This document shows positions 52,501-62,489 of a stretch of 64,000 nucleotides of DNA, one piece after another. The translations under genes were made by a program, and so were the position numbers. Each line of letters starts with the position of its first letter. Positions within the stretch are counted from its first letter, which is position 1. The notes beneath the pieces were generated by a model, which saw only the letters and a program-made list of their open reading frames with translations, was not told the origin of the DNA and did no database searches. Origin of the DNA: Blattamonas nauphoetae (Eukaryota; Preaxostyla; Oxymonadida); contig JARBJD010000343.1 in the NCBI GenBank assembly GCA_033064195.1, positions 1 to 64,000 on the forward strand, in the 5' to 3' direction.

Positions 52501-53096
52501 TTAGAAGGAAGTGGATTGAGTTGTTATGAAACAAGTACTCTTCTTCACTTTCAAACAACTATCGCAAGTTGTGTCGGAACAAATGGAAGAAAAACGAGTG
52601 AAAATACAGTGGATTTCATCCGGTGAACGTAGAAAAGGCGGAGGAACAGTTTGAGATTCGCTAAAGTTGTGTCGCATTGAAGTGGGAGATGAAGCGATCG
52701 AGAAGACAAGGGGATTGTATGATTGCCATTCGAGCTGGAGAGGGATCGGCATGGGGTTTCTGACACTCAGCGTGACCATCGAGCTCATTCCCAACTCGTA
52801 TTCGAACGGCGGAATGGTGACGGGTTCGATATCGTCGCAGGTGAGATGCAGTTCGTAAAGGTACTCGCCAGCAATCCATCACTTCACAGCGAACACAATG
52901 ATTTCTGTCTCGATTGGGTTGAAGAGGTGGAGATCGAGAGCAATTGGCTTCCGAACTTGTGTGCTGAGATTCACCTCCTCGTCCGTGATGAACATCAGAG
53001 TGCCCTCCTCCACACCCGCGTGTGTGGTGAGGATGGTCAGCTCGTACTCGTTCGAATCCGTCTGTGATCGCGACCATGACTTCATGATCGCGCACA
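52501..53096 (-). pseudogene. CFAP47-like: CFAP47-like axonemal protein, downstream fragment
   Basis: The minus-strand sequence GEYLYELHLTCDDIEPVTIP followed by ELGMSSMVTLSVRNPMPIPL matches the pattern of CFAP47 ASH/MSP-type repeats (GEFWYLLKL... then ELGK...TITIDNP). Upstream in the same frame is GVEEGTLMFITDEEVNLS. An in-frame TGA (near 52880) separates the two. CFAP47 is a ciliary central-apparatus-associated protein. This piece abuts the Tigger-like element at 53097, beyond which further CFAP47-like sequence continues at 54656-56670 on the same strand. The gene appears to have been split by the insertion. Confidence 0.5.
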
Positions 53097-54655
53097 TGAC
53101 ATTTCCGGCACTTCACTTTTACTATTTTTCATTAGCTATTGTTTATCTAAGATCAATGGACAGTTACTGGTCAAAAAACAAAAAGGATATTCATGTCAGA
53201 TGCAAAGAAAAGTTTGGAGCACTGCTTGGATGTCGAGCATACACTCAATTGTCAAAAAAACAGCTGTCAACGCATTCGGAGTGTCTTCTCTTCGCCTTTG
53301 ATCATTGGGCCAAGTTCTACCTGGGGAAGTCATTCGTCAAAGACATCGCATACATTTTCCGTTCGAATCGCCAGTTCTTGTGGCATCTTAGAAACCAGAG
53401 AGAGCGGCGAAACAGAGGCATGATCGTAAACGATCGTAGACTGACTGACGAGCAGGAACTCGAGGTCGTTCAAGAAATACTAACTCAAGCTGAACACCAT
53501 CGACCAATTGGGAGGACTGGAATCATAAAGTTCGTGAAGAAAAAATTTCATACCACAGTCACTCAAGGATGGGTCCACCGCTTCTTAGGACGACACAAAA
53601 CAACTCTTAAGCGAACTGTAGCAAAGCCGTTGGAAAGTTCGAGGTCAAGACTGCAAAAGAGGATCATACAGAAATACAAAAAAAGACTTCAAGACTCCAT
53701 AGTGGGAGTCCATCCCAGGCTGATATTTAATTGCGATGAGAGTCTCCTCAAGAAGGCTGGATCCGTTGCAACCAAGAAAGTCATTGTAAAAAAAGATGCT
53801 GCACCGCCTCGATACAAGAATTGTACGAGTAAAAAAGTTACCGGAATCTTAGCTTGCATACCATTCCAAGGAAAGCCGGTTAAGCCGTTGATTGTTCTCA
53901 AGGCGAACAAACTTGACGAGAAAGTCGTCCAAGAAGTTAAGAAGGGGAATATAGACGCCGTTACGAGTGTGAGCCAAAGCGGATTGATCCAGGCGGATCA
54001 ATATCAGAACTGGATCAACGATATTTTCATTCCACACGTGCAGAAGGTGCGGGTCCAGCAAACCCTTCTTGAAAATACAGCTGTGCTCCTGGCTGACAAT
54101 CTAGAAATACATAAGGCGGAGAAGATCAAACAAAACCTTGCTGTAAACAACATAATATTGTTCACATTCCCCCCGGCGTCGTCTCATCTCACACAACCAT
54201 GCGACCAGCTCACATTTACGGCACTGAAACAAATTGAAAGAAAAGACAATGAAATTCAGAATGCGACAACACAAACGAATCGATTCAGCGAGACTGCTCT
54301 CACCCTTGCAAGTTGCACAGACGAAAAGAAGAACCGTTTGGCGTTCATGGATGCTGGCTTCGCGATCAAGGACCTGAAAGGCAAACGGACAGTGGTCCTC
54401 AACGAAGAGGTGTTTTCCGAGATGGAAACTCACTGTGTTCCCGACGATCAAGAAACACAAAAAGAAAGAAACGAGGATGATCTCAACCCGTCATTTGGTT
54501 TTGTCAATCGACTCCAATTTCCCGCTCGATGGGTCCCGAAATATAAACAGTAAGGAGGTGCATTTGTTGGTTCTTTTCTCTCATTCCACTTATTTTCTCG
54601 ATTCAGAAACGTTTTTCGAAAGGAAGACTGATGAAACGGAAGTGTCGAAATGTCA
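53097..54655 (+). mobile_element. Tigger/pogo-like DNA transposon
   Basis: Inverted end-like sequences are TGACATTTCCGGCACTTC (53097-53114) and, on the complementary strand from 54655, TGACATTTCGACACTTCC. They are imperfect. I see no clean TA target duplication, so the exact limits are uncertain by a few bases. The element carries the transposase gene at 53156-54553 and lies between two pieces of a CFAP47-like gene read on the other strand. Confidence 0.6.
53156..54553 (+). CDS. Tigger/pogo-type DDE transposase
   Basis: This is an uninterrupted 465-aa frame. The N-terminal part has helix-turn-helix-like segments (TDEQELEVVQEILTQAEHH...GRTGIIKFVKKKF, TQGWVHRFLGRH), as in CENP-B/pogo transposases. 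The DDE core shows IFNCDESLL (first Asp), AVLLADNLEIHKA (second Asp) and SSHLTQPCDQLTF (third acidic position). I chose ATG 53156 because it opens a compact N-terminus just inside the left end. The longer frame would run into host sequence. It looks complete, so it may be active or only recently silenced. Confidence 0.8.
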   Translation: MDSYWSKNKKDIHVRCKEKFGALLGCRAYTQLSKKQLSTHSECLLFAFDHWAKFYLGKSFVKDIAYIFRSNRQFLWHLRNQRERRNRGMIVNDRRLTDEQELEVVQEILTQAEHHRPIGRTGIIKFVKKKFHTTVTQGWVHRFLGRHKTTLKRTVAKPLESSRSRLQKRIIQKYKKRLQDSIVGVHPRLIFNCDESLLKKAGSVATKKVIVKKDAAPPRYKNCTSKKVTGILACIPFQGKPVKPLIVLKANKLDEKVVQEVKKGNIDAVTSVSQSGLIQADQYQNWINDIFIPHVQKVRVQQTLLENTAVLLADNLEIHKAEKIKQNLAVNNIILFTFPPASSHLTQPCDQLTFTALKQIERKDNEIQNATTQTNRFSETALTLASCTDEKKNRLAFMDAGFAIKDLKGKRTVVLNEEVFSEMETHCVPDDQETQKERNEDDLNPSFGFVNRLQFPARWVPKYKQ

Positions 54656-56670
54656 TCAAGGTGATCATCATGACACATTAGTGATCACCAACGGAATGGG
54701 CTTGTGCGGATGGATACGAGATGAGTGCAGGTGTGGGTTGCTGAGTTGAAATCTTTGAGTCGGAGAGACACGATTGAAAGCTGCGACAGGATTCTTGGAT
54801 GGTGTTGATGGAAGTGATGGATTGCTTGTTTCGGTTGGAGGACACACTCCAAATGTTCCTTCTCCACTGCACGACGTGCCATCGGGACAACAATTTAGCG
54901 TTTCTGTTCAACTCAGGCAACTGTGTCGACTTCAATTTGGCCATCTGCAGGAGGATCATCTGCAACCCCTCGGATGTGGAACGAGAACTTGTCTGCTGCC
55001 GTCGATGGTGTGGATGACGATGATTGAACAGTGTTCACAAAATTGTACATCGCAGTCGAGCGTGGATTGATGTTCAACTCACTTGATCCCGTGAAGACAG
55101 CTTGACTGCCAGCTCCTGATGACCCTGACGTTGCGGTGGAGAGTGCCTTCTTCAATCCTTGCGGCTGTTCGAGGACAATCTGGAGTTCTTTTGGGATCGA
55201 GAAGAACGGCGAGGTTGACTCGACTTGGCAAGTGAGTGAGTTCCCTGGAGTTGGCAGGAGCGGGAAGAGTACTTTCCTGTTGAGAAGCTGTGTCTGCCTG
55301 TCCGATGATGATGAAGGGCTCATACGGTGCGGGGATGGTTGAGATTTCCTCGATCTCCACCGTGAACTCGCCCTGGTCTTCGTCGCGGAACATCACACGG
55401 CATATGTGCACGCCCACAGAGATTGGTTGGAATTGCACCTGGATGGTGCCTGTTGCTCCGCTAGTGAGCGTCAGCTGCTGTGTGTTTAGTCGACATGGAC
55501 AGAAATCAGCCTTTTCTGCTCGCTTTATGGTGTCATGTTGAACTTGCTGTTTCTGAGCGGAGAGTGTTCCTGTAACGTCGCCCGTGATCCCGTTCGGGAC
55601 TGTACGGGATTTCTTTGTGTTTTGAGTGTTCCGAGAAGCTTGGGAGTGCCTCCAGGCGTCAATGTCTTCGGTTGGAGCTTCCTTCTGTTTCTCCTCTTTG
55701 AAGATGATCTGAAGAAGAAGCGTCGTCCACGCGATGTTGGACACAATAGCAAACGTCTCCTTCGTTTACTGACTCTTCTGCACAGCGAAGAGAATCTCGT
55801 TCACGTCGGGGACAGGGTAGTGGAAGCGGCTCGAGACACACGCATCTGCCAGAAATAGAGCGTAGTCGGTCCATTTCAAGAAATACTCCAGCCACAGCTC
55901 CGAGAGGATCGCCTGCAGGCGTTCGGTGTGGACGACATGGTCTGAGGAAGGGAGTGGCGTTGCGGGTCTCTGTTTCGTGCTGTTGGTGTGGCTGTTTTGA
56001 GGGCGACGTCGGAGTTCTGATCACTGAAGAAACTGGCGGGGCTGCGTGGGTTGTGTTTCCAGTCATCGTCGTCGTCTGCATGATTTCTGCAAGCTGTCTG
56101 CCCGGGATCTTCTCGCCGAGGATGTCCTCGAGCACTTCCCACAGCAGCTGCCCGAATTGCTCGTTCATCGACTCCGGCCAAGCAGAAATGCGAGAGGCAA
56201 CGAAAGACGTGTTCATGAAGCGGAGGAGGACCTTGTTGAGCGAGGACGGATAATTCGGCAGAGAGAACGAGCGGAACGGGTTGGAGGAACAGTTCTTTCG
56301 GTTCGAAGACGAGTTGTTGTTTGATTCCAAGAGCGGCGACTGTGATGTCGGAATACTCCGACTTCTCGGCGTTCAAGAAGAGCGGAATGGAGAGCTTGTA
56401 TTCGGCCTCTTCTTTTTGGAAGATGTCTGCTTGGATCTCGGGGGTGTTTGAGGCATCGATTCGCCACTTGAGAGGGCTGTGTTCTGTGTTGACGAGGGTG
56501 ACAGATAGTTTGTGGAGTGGCTTGGCGAGAGTTGAGATTGTTCGAGCTCCAAAGTCGATCTGCCGTGGCGAGACAGAAAGACGGGCTGGGACACCCTTCG
56601 CTGTGATCTGGCGAAAAAAGCGTGTGTGGTGGATGCAGACTGTGTCTCTGAGAGGAACAGACGCATCCAT
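54656..56670 (-). pseudogene. CFAP47-like: CFAP47-like axonemal protein, upstream part, interrupted
   Basis: On the minus strand from 56670, ASH-domain-like sequence is plain: RLSVSPRQIDFGARTISTLA, then SVTLVNTEHSPLKWRI. A CH-like region follows (SMNEQFGQLLWEVLEDIL, ALFLADACVSSRF), then another ASH unit (GTIQVQFQPISVGVHICRVM). The frame changes at least four times (about 56300, 55950, 55760 with a TAA, and 55080) and no good introns bridge all of them. Together with 52501-53096 it forms the remains of a gene for a large ciliary protein. Sequencing indels are an alternative to true decay. The GC-rich composition matches the genes at 18-21 kb. Confidence 0.5.
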
Positions 56671-56805
56671 ATCTTCGAAGGACTTGTGTATTATGGAACT
56701 TTTCTGGAGAGTAGTTCGCTCAACAGCTTCGATTGGAGATAGTGACCTGAAGTTGGAGGTCTCGACGCATTTTGGTTGATATGTTGTGTCGAAACTCCGC
56801 TCGGT

Positions 56806-57147
56806 TCACGCACAGACACGAGTGAACTGGTTGTGCGGGAATTTGCGGGCGATTTTTGGTTGTTGACGGAGAGGGTGGCAGGAGTGGGAAGATGCTGGTT
56901 GGACCGATGGTGGCTTCGTTTGGATTTGTGAAGGCCCAATTAATGAAGGAGTCGGAGCAAGTTGGAGAGAAGTTGGCATTGCGGATGTGAAAGAGTTGTT
57001 TGGAGTGGGCTGGGTTGGGATGACAAGTGACATCGATGACTTGGTCGGATCATCCGGTTTAAGAGTCGATGTTTGCAGTTCGTAATTTTCCATTTCATCC
57101 ATTTCGACTTCTCTGCGTGTTCCGTATTCATTTGTGTTGAACGTCAC
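56806..57147 (-). other. Possible exon, Pro/Thr/Ser-rich
   Basis: The minus-strand frame lacks an ATG at its start (first codon GTG). It begins with an acidic stretch (RREVEMDEMENYELQTS) and becomes Pro/Thr/Gln-rich. It may be an internal exon of a gene including 57299-57760, but I could not find phase-consistent splicing. Confidence 0.2.
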
Positions 57148-57298
57148 ACTCGAAAGAGAGTTGCGGGGTTAGAGTTGGCGAACGATGTTTCATCCGTTTA
57201 CCTGAGGCACCGAGATCATAACTTGCTCTATCGCTCATTTTTCTGGGTTCTTCATAGCTGGGGCTTTGAAATAGGGTATTTTTGAATTTTCTTGGAGA

Positions 57299-57760
57299 TC
57301 AGCGGGTGTTGGACAGGATCGCTGGTGTCTCATCAGGAACCGTGTTGTGGAGGACGTGAATGAGTTCATTCGGTCTAAAAGCCCATTTTGAGCGGGAAAA
57401 CGTGCGAGAGAGGAAGAACACTCCCACAGATACGCCGAGAAAGGCGATCGCCCTGACGGTCCACATGATAGTATTCAGCCGTGTCTTGTCATGATCAACG
57501 AATGAGCAGATCATTCCAACGAGATGAAAGAGAGCCACGTCAGCAAACATTACAGAATATCAGGCGTTGGCTGTGTCAGTGAAGATCGGGAGAAAGAAGG
57601 AGGACAGGAAGAGGAGGAGAGATAGTGTGATGCAAGCGATGGTTAGATTTTGGGGGAATTGTCTGAGGGGCACAGTGAGGATGGGAAGGGTCACGTTGGT
57701 CAACAAGACAAGTGTATGGAAGATGACTGTTTGGTATGTGAAGTGTGATCAAGACATCTA
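57299..57760 (-). pseudogene. Fragment of a multi-pass membrane protein
   Basis: The minus-strand sequence contains at least four hydrophobic spans: TVIFHTLVLLTNVTLPIL, TLSLLLFLSSFFLPIF, then after an in-frame TGA VALFHLVGMICSFV and TVRAIAFLGVSVGVFFLS. The frame on both sides of the TGA is the same, suggesting one broken gene or a readthrough/assembly problem. No start codon assigned and no family recognised. Confidence 0.35.
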
Positions 57761-58200
57761 TTCCAAATTAAGAGAGGGAAATAGGAAAATATGAGGGTAG
57801 AAACAATAGAGAGGCATACTGAAATACTGAATTGTCCATATCTCATTTCTTTCGGTCCACATCAGAACTGGCTTTAAACAAGTCATCTATTCCAGACTAA
57901 TGAAGAGAAGTGAACGGAAAAAAGATGAAAAAACAATGGAAACACAAACTGATGTTGTGAGATTTGCATCTTTCAGCTGAGTTTGTAATCATTGACAGAG
58001 AAAAGAAGAGGAAATTCCGAGTCGCGTCGCTCCCGATAAATCTTGCTTCAATGGAGATAAAAATGAGTCAGTACCAGACAATAGAAGTGCTAAATGGAGA
58101 ACTTACTTCAAATCGTGGGATTAGATGTCCTGAAAGATAAGAGTTGACGAAGGAAACTTGACATGGGGAAGATGATCAGATCATAGGACAGGACAGGACA

Positions 58201-58589
58201 GGACATCAGTTGGTTTCGATGGGTCGGCAAATTAAAATGAACACGAAGAAAGGGGAGATCATCATTCCACCAAGTATTTTATCCACAGTATGCTCTATTT
58301 CCTTCTCAGATTACTCATATTATCCCAACTTCATCAGAAAAGCATAGCAATTAGTGAAGTGACACTTTGGAGAAGAGAATTCTGATCCTCCAGTTTCTGT
58401 CTGTTTTCAGTTTCCGGGAAAGGTGAATCACTTCACTTGTTGCTATGCTTTTCTGATGAAGTTGGGATAATATGAGTAATCTGAGAAGGAAATAGAGCAT
58501 ACTGTGGATAAAATACTTGGTGGAATGATGATCTCCCCTTTCTTCGTGTTCATTTTAATTTGCCGACCAATCGAAACCAACTGATGTCC
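58201..58589. repeat. Foldback element with ~160-bp inverted arms
   Basis: The left arm, 58201 to about 58363, is nearly perfectly complementary to the right arm, about 58428-58589. For example, GGACATCAGTTGGTTTCGAT at the left end mirrors ATCGAAACCAACTGATGTCC at the right. The loop is about 64 bp. An AGGAC tandem repeat abuts the left end and GATTTGTCC follows the right end. No coding capacity and no clear target duplication. A MITE or other foldback element is likely. Confidence 0.85.
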
Positions 58590-60669
58590 GATTTGTCCTC
58601 TTTTGAGATAAGTATAGAAGTTGGATGAACTAATTGAGAGAAATCTACAGTGTGAATATAAGGTGCTTGTCCGTTTTTGTCCTCCTCTGTCCTCTCTTGG
58701 GCCGATCGTCCTCTAAACTCCTAATTAGGAGTCAATAGGACAGAGCCCCTGAAACTCGAAATTCACCGCCATAACGATTTTTTCACCCTTTTCAGCCATT
58801 TTTAACATCACACAACTGATACAATCGAATATTGAGAGAAAAATTCACCATATATATTCTGAAAAAGACAATACACAATTATGGATTTTGAACTCGTCTT
58901 TTCCGGTCTTCTCATGAATTCTTTGGTATTGTTCAGGTCAGAATAGAGACAAAGAGTGAATGACGAGCTGAGAGAAGGTGATTTCAGGCGAAATAAGTGC
59001 AGGAAAAGCTGAGTTTCTGAATCGGACAAGACCTCTGTCCTCTGTCCTCAAGATCTGGTGCTCTGTCCGTCCGCTACACATCATAATCATACACATCATG
59101 TAAGTGTTGATGTAAGTATCCTTCAGACGAGTTAGCAACCAAATTCAAGAATCGAGTTCTGATCTCGGACCCACAATTAAAAACCATCATGTCATGACAT
59201 GTCAACGGTTTTGCGAAAAAAAGGTCTGTCATGTCATGTCAGACAGGTATAAAAATTGAGTAGGCATGTTACGATCCCACCCATCTCCCACACGAATCCC
59301 ACTTTTTTCCTGGAAATCCCACAAAAATCCCATCCATAATTTGGTTTTACGAAACTTCAGTTTAACTATCATTTATTTGTGATTTGAACTGAAATTTGCT
59401 TGAGGTGATAGGCATGGGCAGTGGTCGGTCTGAAAACATCGAGTCCAATCCCTAAAAATAAAACAGTCGGCGACTTTTTTGAAGTGCCCTATGGTTGAGC
59501 GGTAGTACGGAAGCTTTTTGCTCCCCGGACACAGGATCGACTCCCGCCAGAGTTACTTTATTGTAATTTTTTTTCTTATTTTTGATTCACAACATATCTA
59601 CATTTTCTTCATCTCTGTTTTCACGAAACTAATGCTTATGAGGTCGTGGATCAAGAGTCCCTGAGTCGGTCTGTCCTTCCCCAACATCGGACAAAAAGTC
59701 GGCCTGTCCGACCGACTCCGACTCCTTCCTTTTATTCTAACACCTTTTCCATGAATTTAGATAATTGTAAAATGGTTGATTATTTCTTCTCAATCCTTAA
59801 CAATCAAGTTCTTTCAGAATCTCACTCGAAATGACTCCTTGTCCCACAGCCGAGTCAGAACGAACTATGATCCTCAACTTGATCATCAAACTCTCGGTTG
59901 TCTTCTTCGAAGTGTGTTTTCTTCACATTTTTTATATTTCTTCTCTTGTCAAGATACTTCGACCACATGACAACTGATCACCGAAAGCATCTCCTTCTTC
60001 TGTCTGTTTCTTTCATCCTTGATTGTTTCAGTGTCATCTGATGAAACACGGCCACTTTCTTCCACTCCTCGAGACTGTCTCGTTCGATTCTCAAACAAAT
60101 CAAGCTTAATCATTCCAAATGTCGTCAACTTTTCTAAATTGCCCAACTTTCTGAAATGGGTCCCTTCGTCTCGCTTCCAACTCTCACCGAAGATATTTCA
60201 TCTCTGCTCCGCATTTATCGCTATGAAACACGACACTATTTCGCAAACAGTCGTGATCTCACTGCGAAATCAGATTGTGGAAAAGTTCAGGAGATCCTTA
60301 TACCATCATCCATTGAATCTGCTCTTCATGCTGATGCACACTCTTTTCAGCCAATTCTGACCATACAAGTAGTGGTATAAGCGAAATGGGAACCAAACTG
60401 GCATAGGTGATACTCCTAGGAGAATTGGAACGAGAAATCATTTTGAATCTCAGAGCCAATTGATTTTTTTTAATATGACTCATTCTAATTTCCATCTCAC
60501 TTACTACTGAAAATATTGACATTTCAGAGTAGTCAATATTTGGCCGTAAATTCAAAAATAAAGGCGAAAAACGGACCTCTTGAAAAGTGTCTTTTTTGAA
60601 GCAAATTTTGAGTACTTTTAGAAAACAACGTCGATTTCTTTTTTTATTCAATTTTTTAATTTGTATAAA
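58590..60669. other. AT-rich, repeat-containing, gene-poor stretch
   Basis: Contains GTCCT-rich tracts (58677-58745 and 59030-59080), the palindrome CTCCTAATTAGGAG (near 58719), short hairpins built on CATGTCATGACATG (near 59190) and a tRNA-like sequence at 59485-59555. No protein gene supported. Confidence 0.4.
59485..59555 (+). pseudogene. tRNA-like sequence (Lys-like TTT anticodon loop), probably degenerate
   Basis: An A-box-like TGGTTGAGCGG (59492-59502) and a B-box-like GGATCGACTCC (59534-59544) lie at tRNA spacing. Between them the loop CTTTTTG on a mismatched stem would present a TTT anticodon. A T-run follows downstream, as in Pol III terminators. The acceptor ends do not pair and the T stem is poor, so it is probably a pseudo-tRNA or the head of a tRNA-derived short element rather than a working tRNA. 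Confidence 0.35.
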
Positions 60670-60884
60670 ATGAGCAGCGTCTTGACACCAACACAACTAC
60701 TGGAAATTTTGGACAAAGAAGATTTGAAAATGAAATCACCTCCAACTCTCAATCGACAAGGAACAACATATCTCACAGGAAGCACTTTCGAATACTATCT
60801 CGAAGAGAAACCAGATGAAACTTATCAAGTGTACGTCAATAGTTTCGTCAAAGGATACAGACCACATCTGAATCGCCAGAAATA
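60670..60884 (+). CDS. Unrecognised repeat-domain protein, upstream part
   Basis: The frame starts at ATG 60670 just after an AT-rich leader (TTTGTATAAA) and reads MSSVLTPTQLLEILDKEDL, then a module with FEYYLEEKP and GYRPHLNR. It runs into the mariner insertion at the TA at 60883-60884. The same kind of module (Tyr-rich strand, Trp/Gly-R-P-H turn, basic end) recurs at 62490-62870. I do not recognise the domain. Confidence 0.45.
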
Positions 60885-62489
60885 CAGGGTGGTTCACCAT
60901 GTCTAAGAATCGACGAGTTGAACACTACGTTGACACAATCGACTCATACTTTCTTGTTTCGAATGAAAGTCAGTGTCTTCTTCGTATCTGGTTCAGTTCG
61001 GTTCAGATTGTCACAGGGCATCTTCGAGAATTGTGCCAACTTCTTCAAGCGATCGTCCTCTTCCAGACAAATCATGTTCCATTCAGTTAATTTCATGATC
61101 CTCCAATGATTTGACTGATTGGACGTGAACACGTCCAATGTTTGCATAGATAAGATTTCTTTTCATTCGTTTCGATCAGAGCCCATCCTCATGAAATGAG
61201 TGTGGTCCTGACTCTGGGAAAAGTCCAAATTCAATTCATTTATGAAATCCTGGAATAAAAGGTCCCGAAAAGGTGAAATGATCATGAATCTGAAGGTTAT
61301 AGGTATCCCCCATCGGAATCAGAGAGTCTCTCCAAACGCTCTTCCCAACTCCTGAATATGTTGATTCTGTCTTGCGCTGTGAGTGAACACAAAACCTGCT
61401 GAACGGCTTTTAGTGCATCGTGGTGACTGTGAAAGGTCTGTCCTTTCAATTTCTGCTTCAACGAACCAAATAAAGAGAAGTCGCATGGTGCCACATCCGG
61501 GCTATATGGTGGATGTGGCATACCTGTCAAACACGAGCGAGAGAGAAAGTCGACTGTATGTTTTGCCTTATGTGGCGCCGCATTGTCATAGTGCACATAG
61601 ATCGGAAAATGAGGCTTCGCAATCGTTTTGAAGTATTTATCCAGTGGAGAGAGAATCTTGGAAACAAAATAGGCTGAGTTTATTGTTTGTCCGTTCGGGA
61701 GGGCATCGATCACGTGCATTCCGTCAACAGAGAAGAACACAGAGATCATAACTTTCTTTGAGGCGATCGTCAGCCTCGCCTTCTCTTGCCTGCTTGATCC
61801 CTTTTCTCCCCAAGTCCAATCGTACTCATTCTGGTATGACACCCAAGTCTCATCTCCTGTGATTATTCCAGCATAATTGAATTTGGCTCGTTGTTTTAAG
61901 ATTTTGAGCATCTCTCCCGCCAGCCGGACCCGATCTGACTTATTTTGATTGGAAAGTTCATGGGGAATCCATTTCGAATGTATTCTTTTCAGATGGAGAT
62001 AATCATTGATGGCAATGGTGACAGCCCTGCGGTTGATTCCACTGAGAATTGACAACATCCTCAAACTTGCCGACTTGTGCTCCTCCACAGCTTCTTCGAC
62101 CGCCCAGATTTTCTCTGGGTCCATACCTGGTCTCGATTGCTGTCTTCTATCAAATGCAAAGGTTTCTTTTTCAAGTTCTTGAACGTAACGATATACAGTT
62201 GATGGATGCGGAGCATCCTTTCCACGACTGACCTCCAATCGTGCAATGATGTCTGCTGTTTCTGCGCCGTTTATCCACTCGTGATACACCAACCAGCGAT
62301 CGATACGAGCAGCCTCCTCGGAGGCCATTTCAAAAAATGGGATATTTTCGCCGAGAACAACAGGATTGCATGAAATGGAACAAAAATGTGAAATAAAAGT
62401 CTTTTCATTCTATCATCATATTTGAAGGAAACTCCGACGAGATGACTGAAACCTTTAAAACGGATTCTCAATTTGGGTGAACCACCCTG
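60885..62489 (-). mobile_element. Complete mariner transposon, 1,605 bp
   Basis: Terminal inverted repeats are CAGGGTGGTTCACC (60885-60898) and GGTGAACCACCCTG (62476-62489), with further partial similarity inward (AGAATC). They are flanked by TA on both sides (60883-60884 and 62490-62491), the target site typical of Tc1/mariner. It contains one intact transposase gene on the minus strand. Perfect termini, a TA duplication and an open frame suggest a recent insertion. Confidence 0.95.
61297..62328 (-). CDS. Mariner transposase, full length
   Basis: A 343-aa uninterrupted frame from the ATG complementary to 62326-62328, the usual length for mariner transposases. The N-terminal half has two helix-turn-helix-like regions (ETADIIARLEVSRG, SASLRMLSILSGINRRAV). 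The catalytic core has TGDETWV (first Asp), YVHYDNAAPH (second) and SPDVAPCDFSLF. The last Asp (APCD) is 34 residues after the second, the D,D34D signature of mariner. A WVxxQ-like linker (WVSYQNEYDW) is also present. It acts by cut-and-paste transposition at TA sites and looks functional. Confidence 0.95.
   Translation of the reverse strand: MASEEAARIDRWLVYHEWINGAETADIIARLEVSRGKDAPHPSTVYRYVQELEKETFAFDRRQQSRPGMDPEKIWAVEEAVEEHKSASLRMLSILSGINRRAVTIAINDYLHLKRIHSKWIPHELSNQNKSDRVRLAGEMLKILKQRAKFNYAGIITGDETWVSYQNEYDWTWGEKGSSRQEKARLTIASKKVMISVFFSVDGMHVIDALPNGQTINSAYFVSKILSPLDKYFKTIAKPHFPIYVHYDNAAPHKAKHTVDFLSRSCLTGMPHPPYSPDVAPCDFSLFGSLKQKLKGQTFHSHHDALKAVQQVLCSLTAQDRINIFRSWEERLERLSDSDGGYL

Noticed and set aside
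23050-57560. In-frame TGA in four places (about 23430, 25703, 52880, 57545) as possible stop-codon reassignment
   Set aside because: TGA ends the NlpC-like and TLDc genes at sensible positions, and the TGA-bearing frames are all in otherwise damaged or uncertain genes.
59180-59250. CATGTCATGACATG palindromes as a regulatory operator
   Set aside because: They are short imperfect hairpins in AT-rich gene-poor sequence with no adjacent gene.
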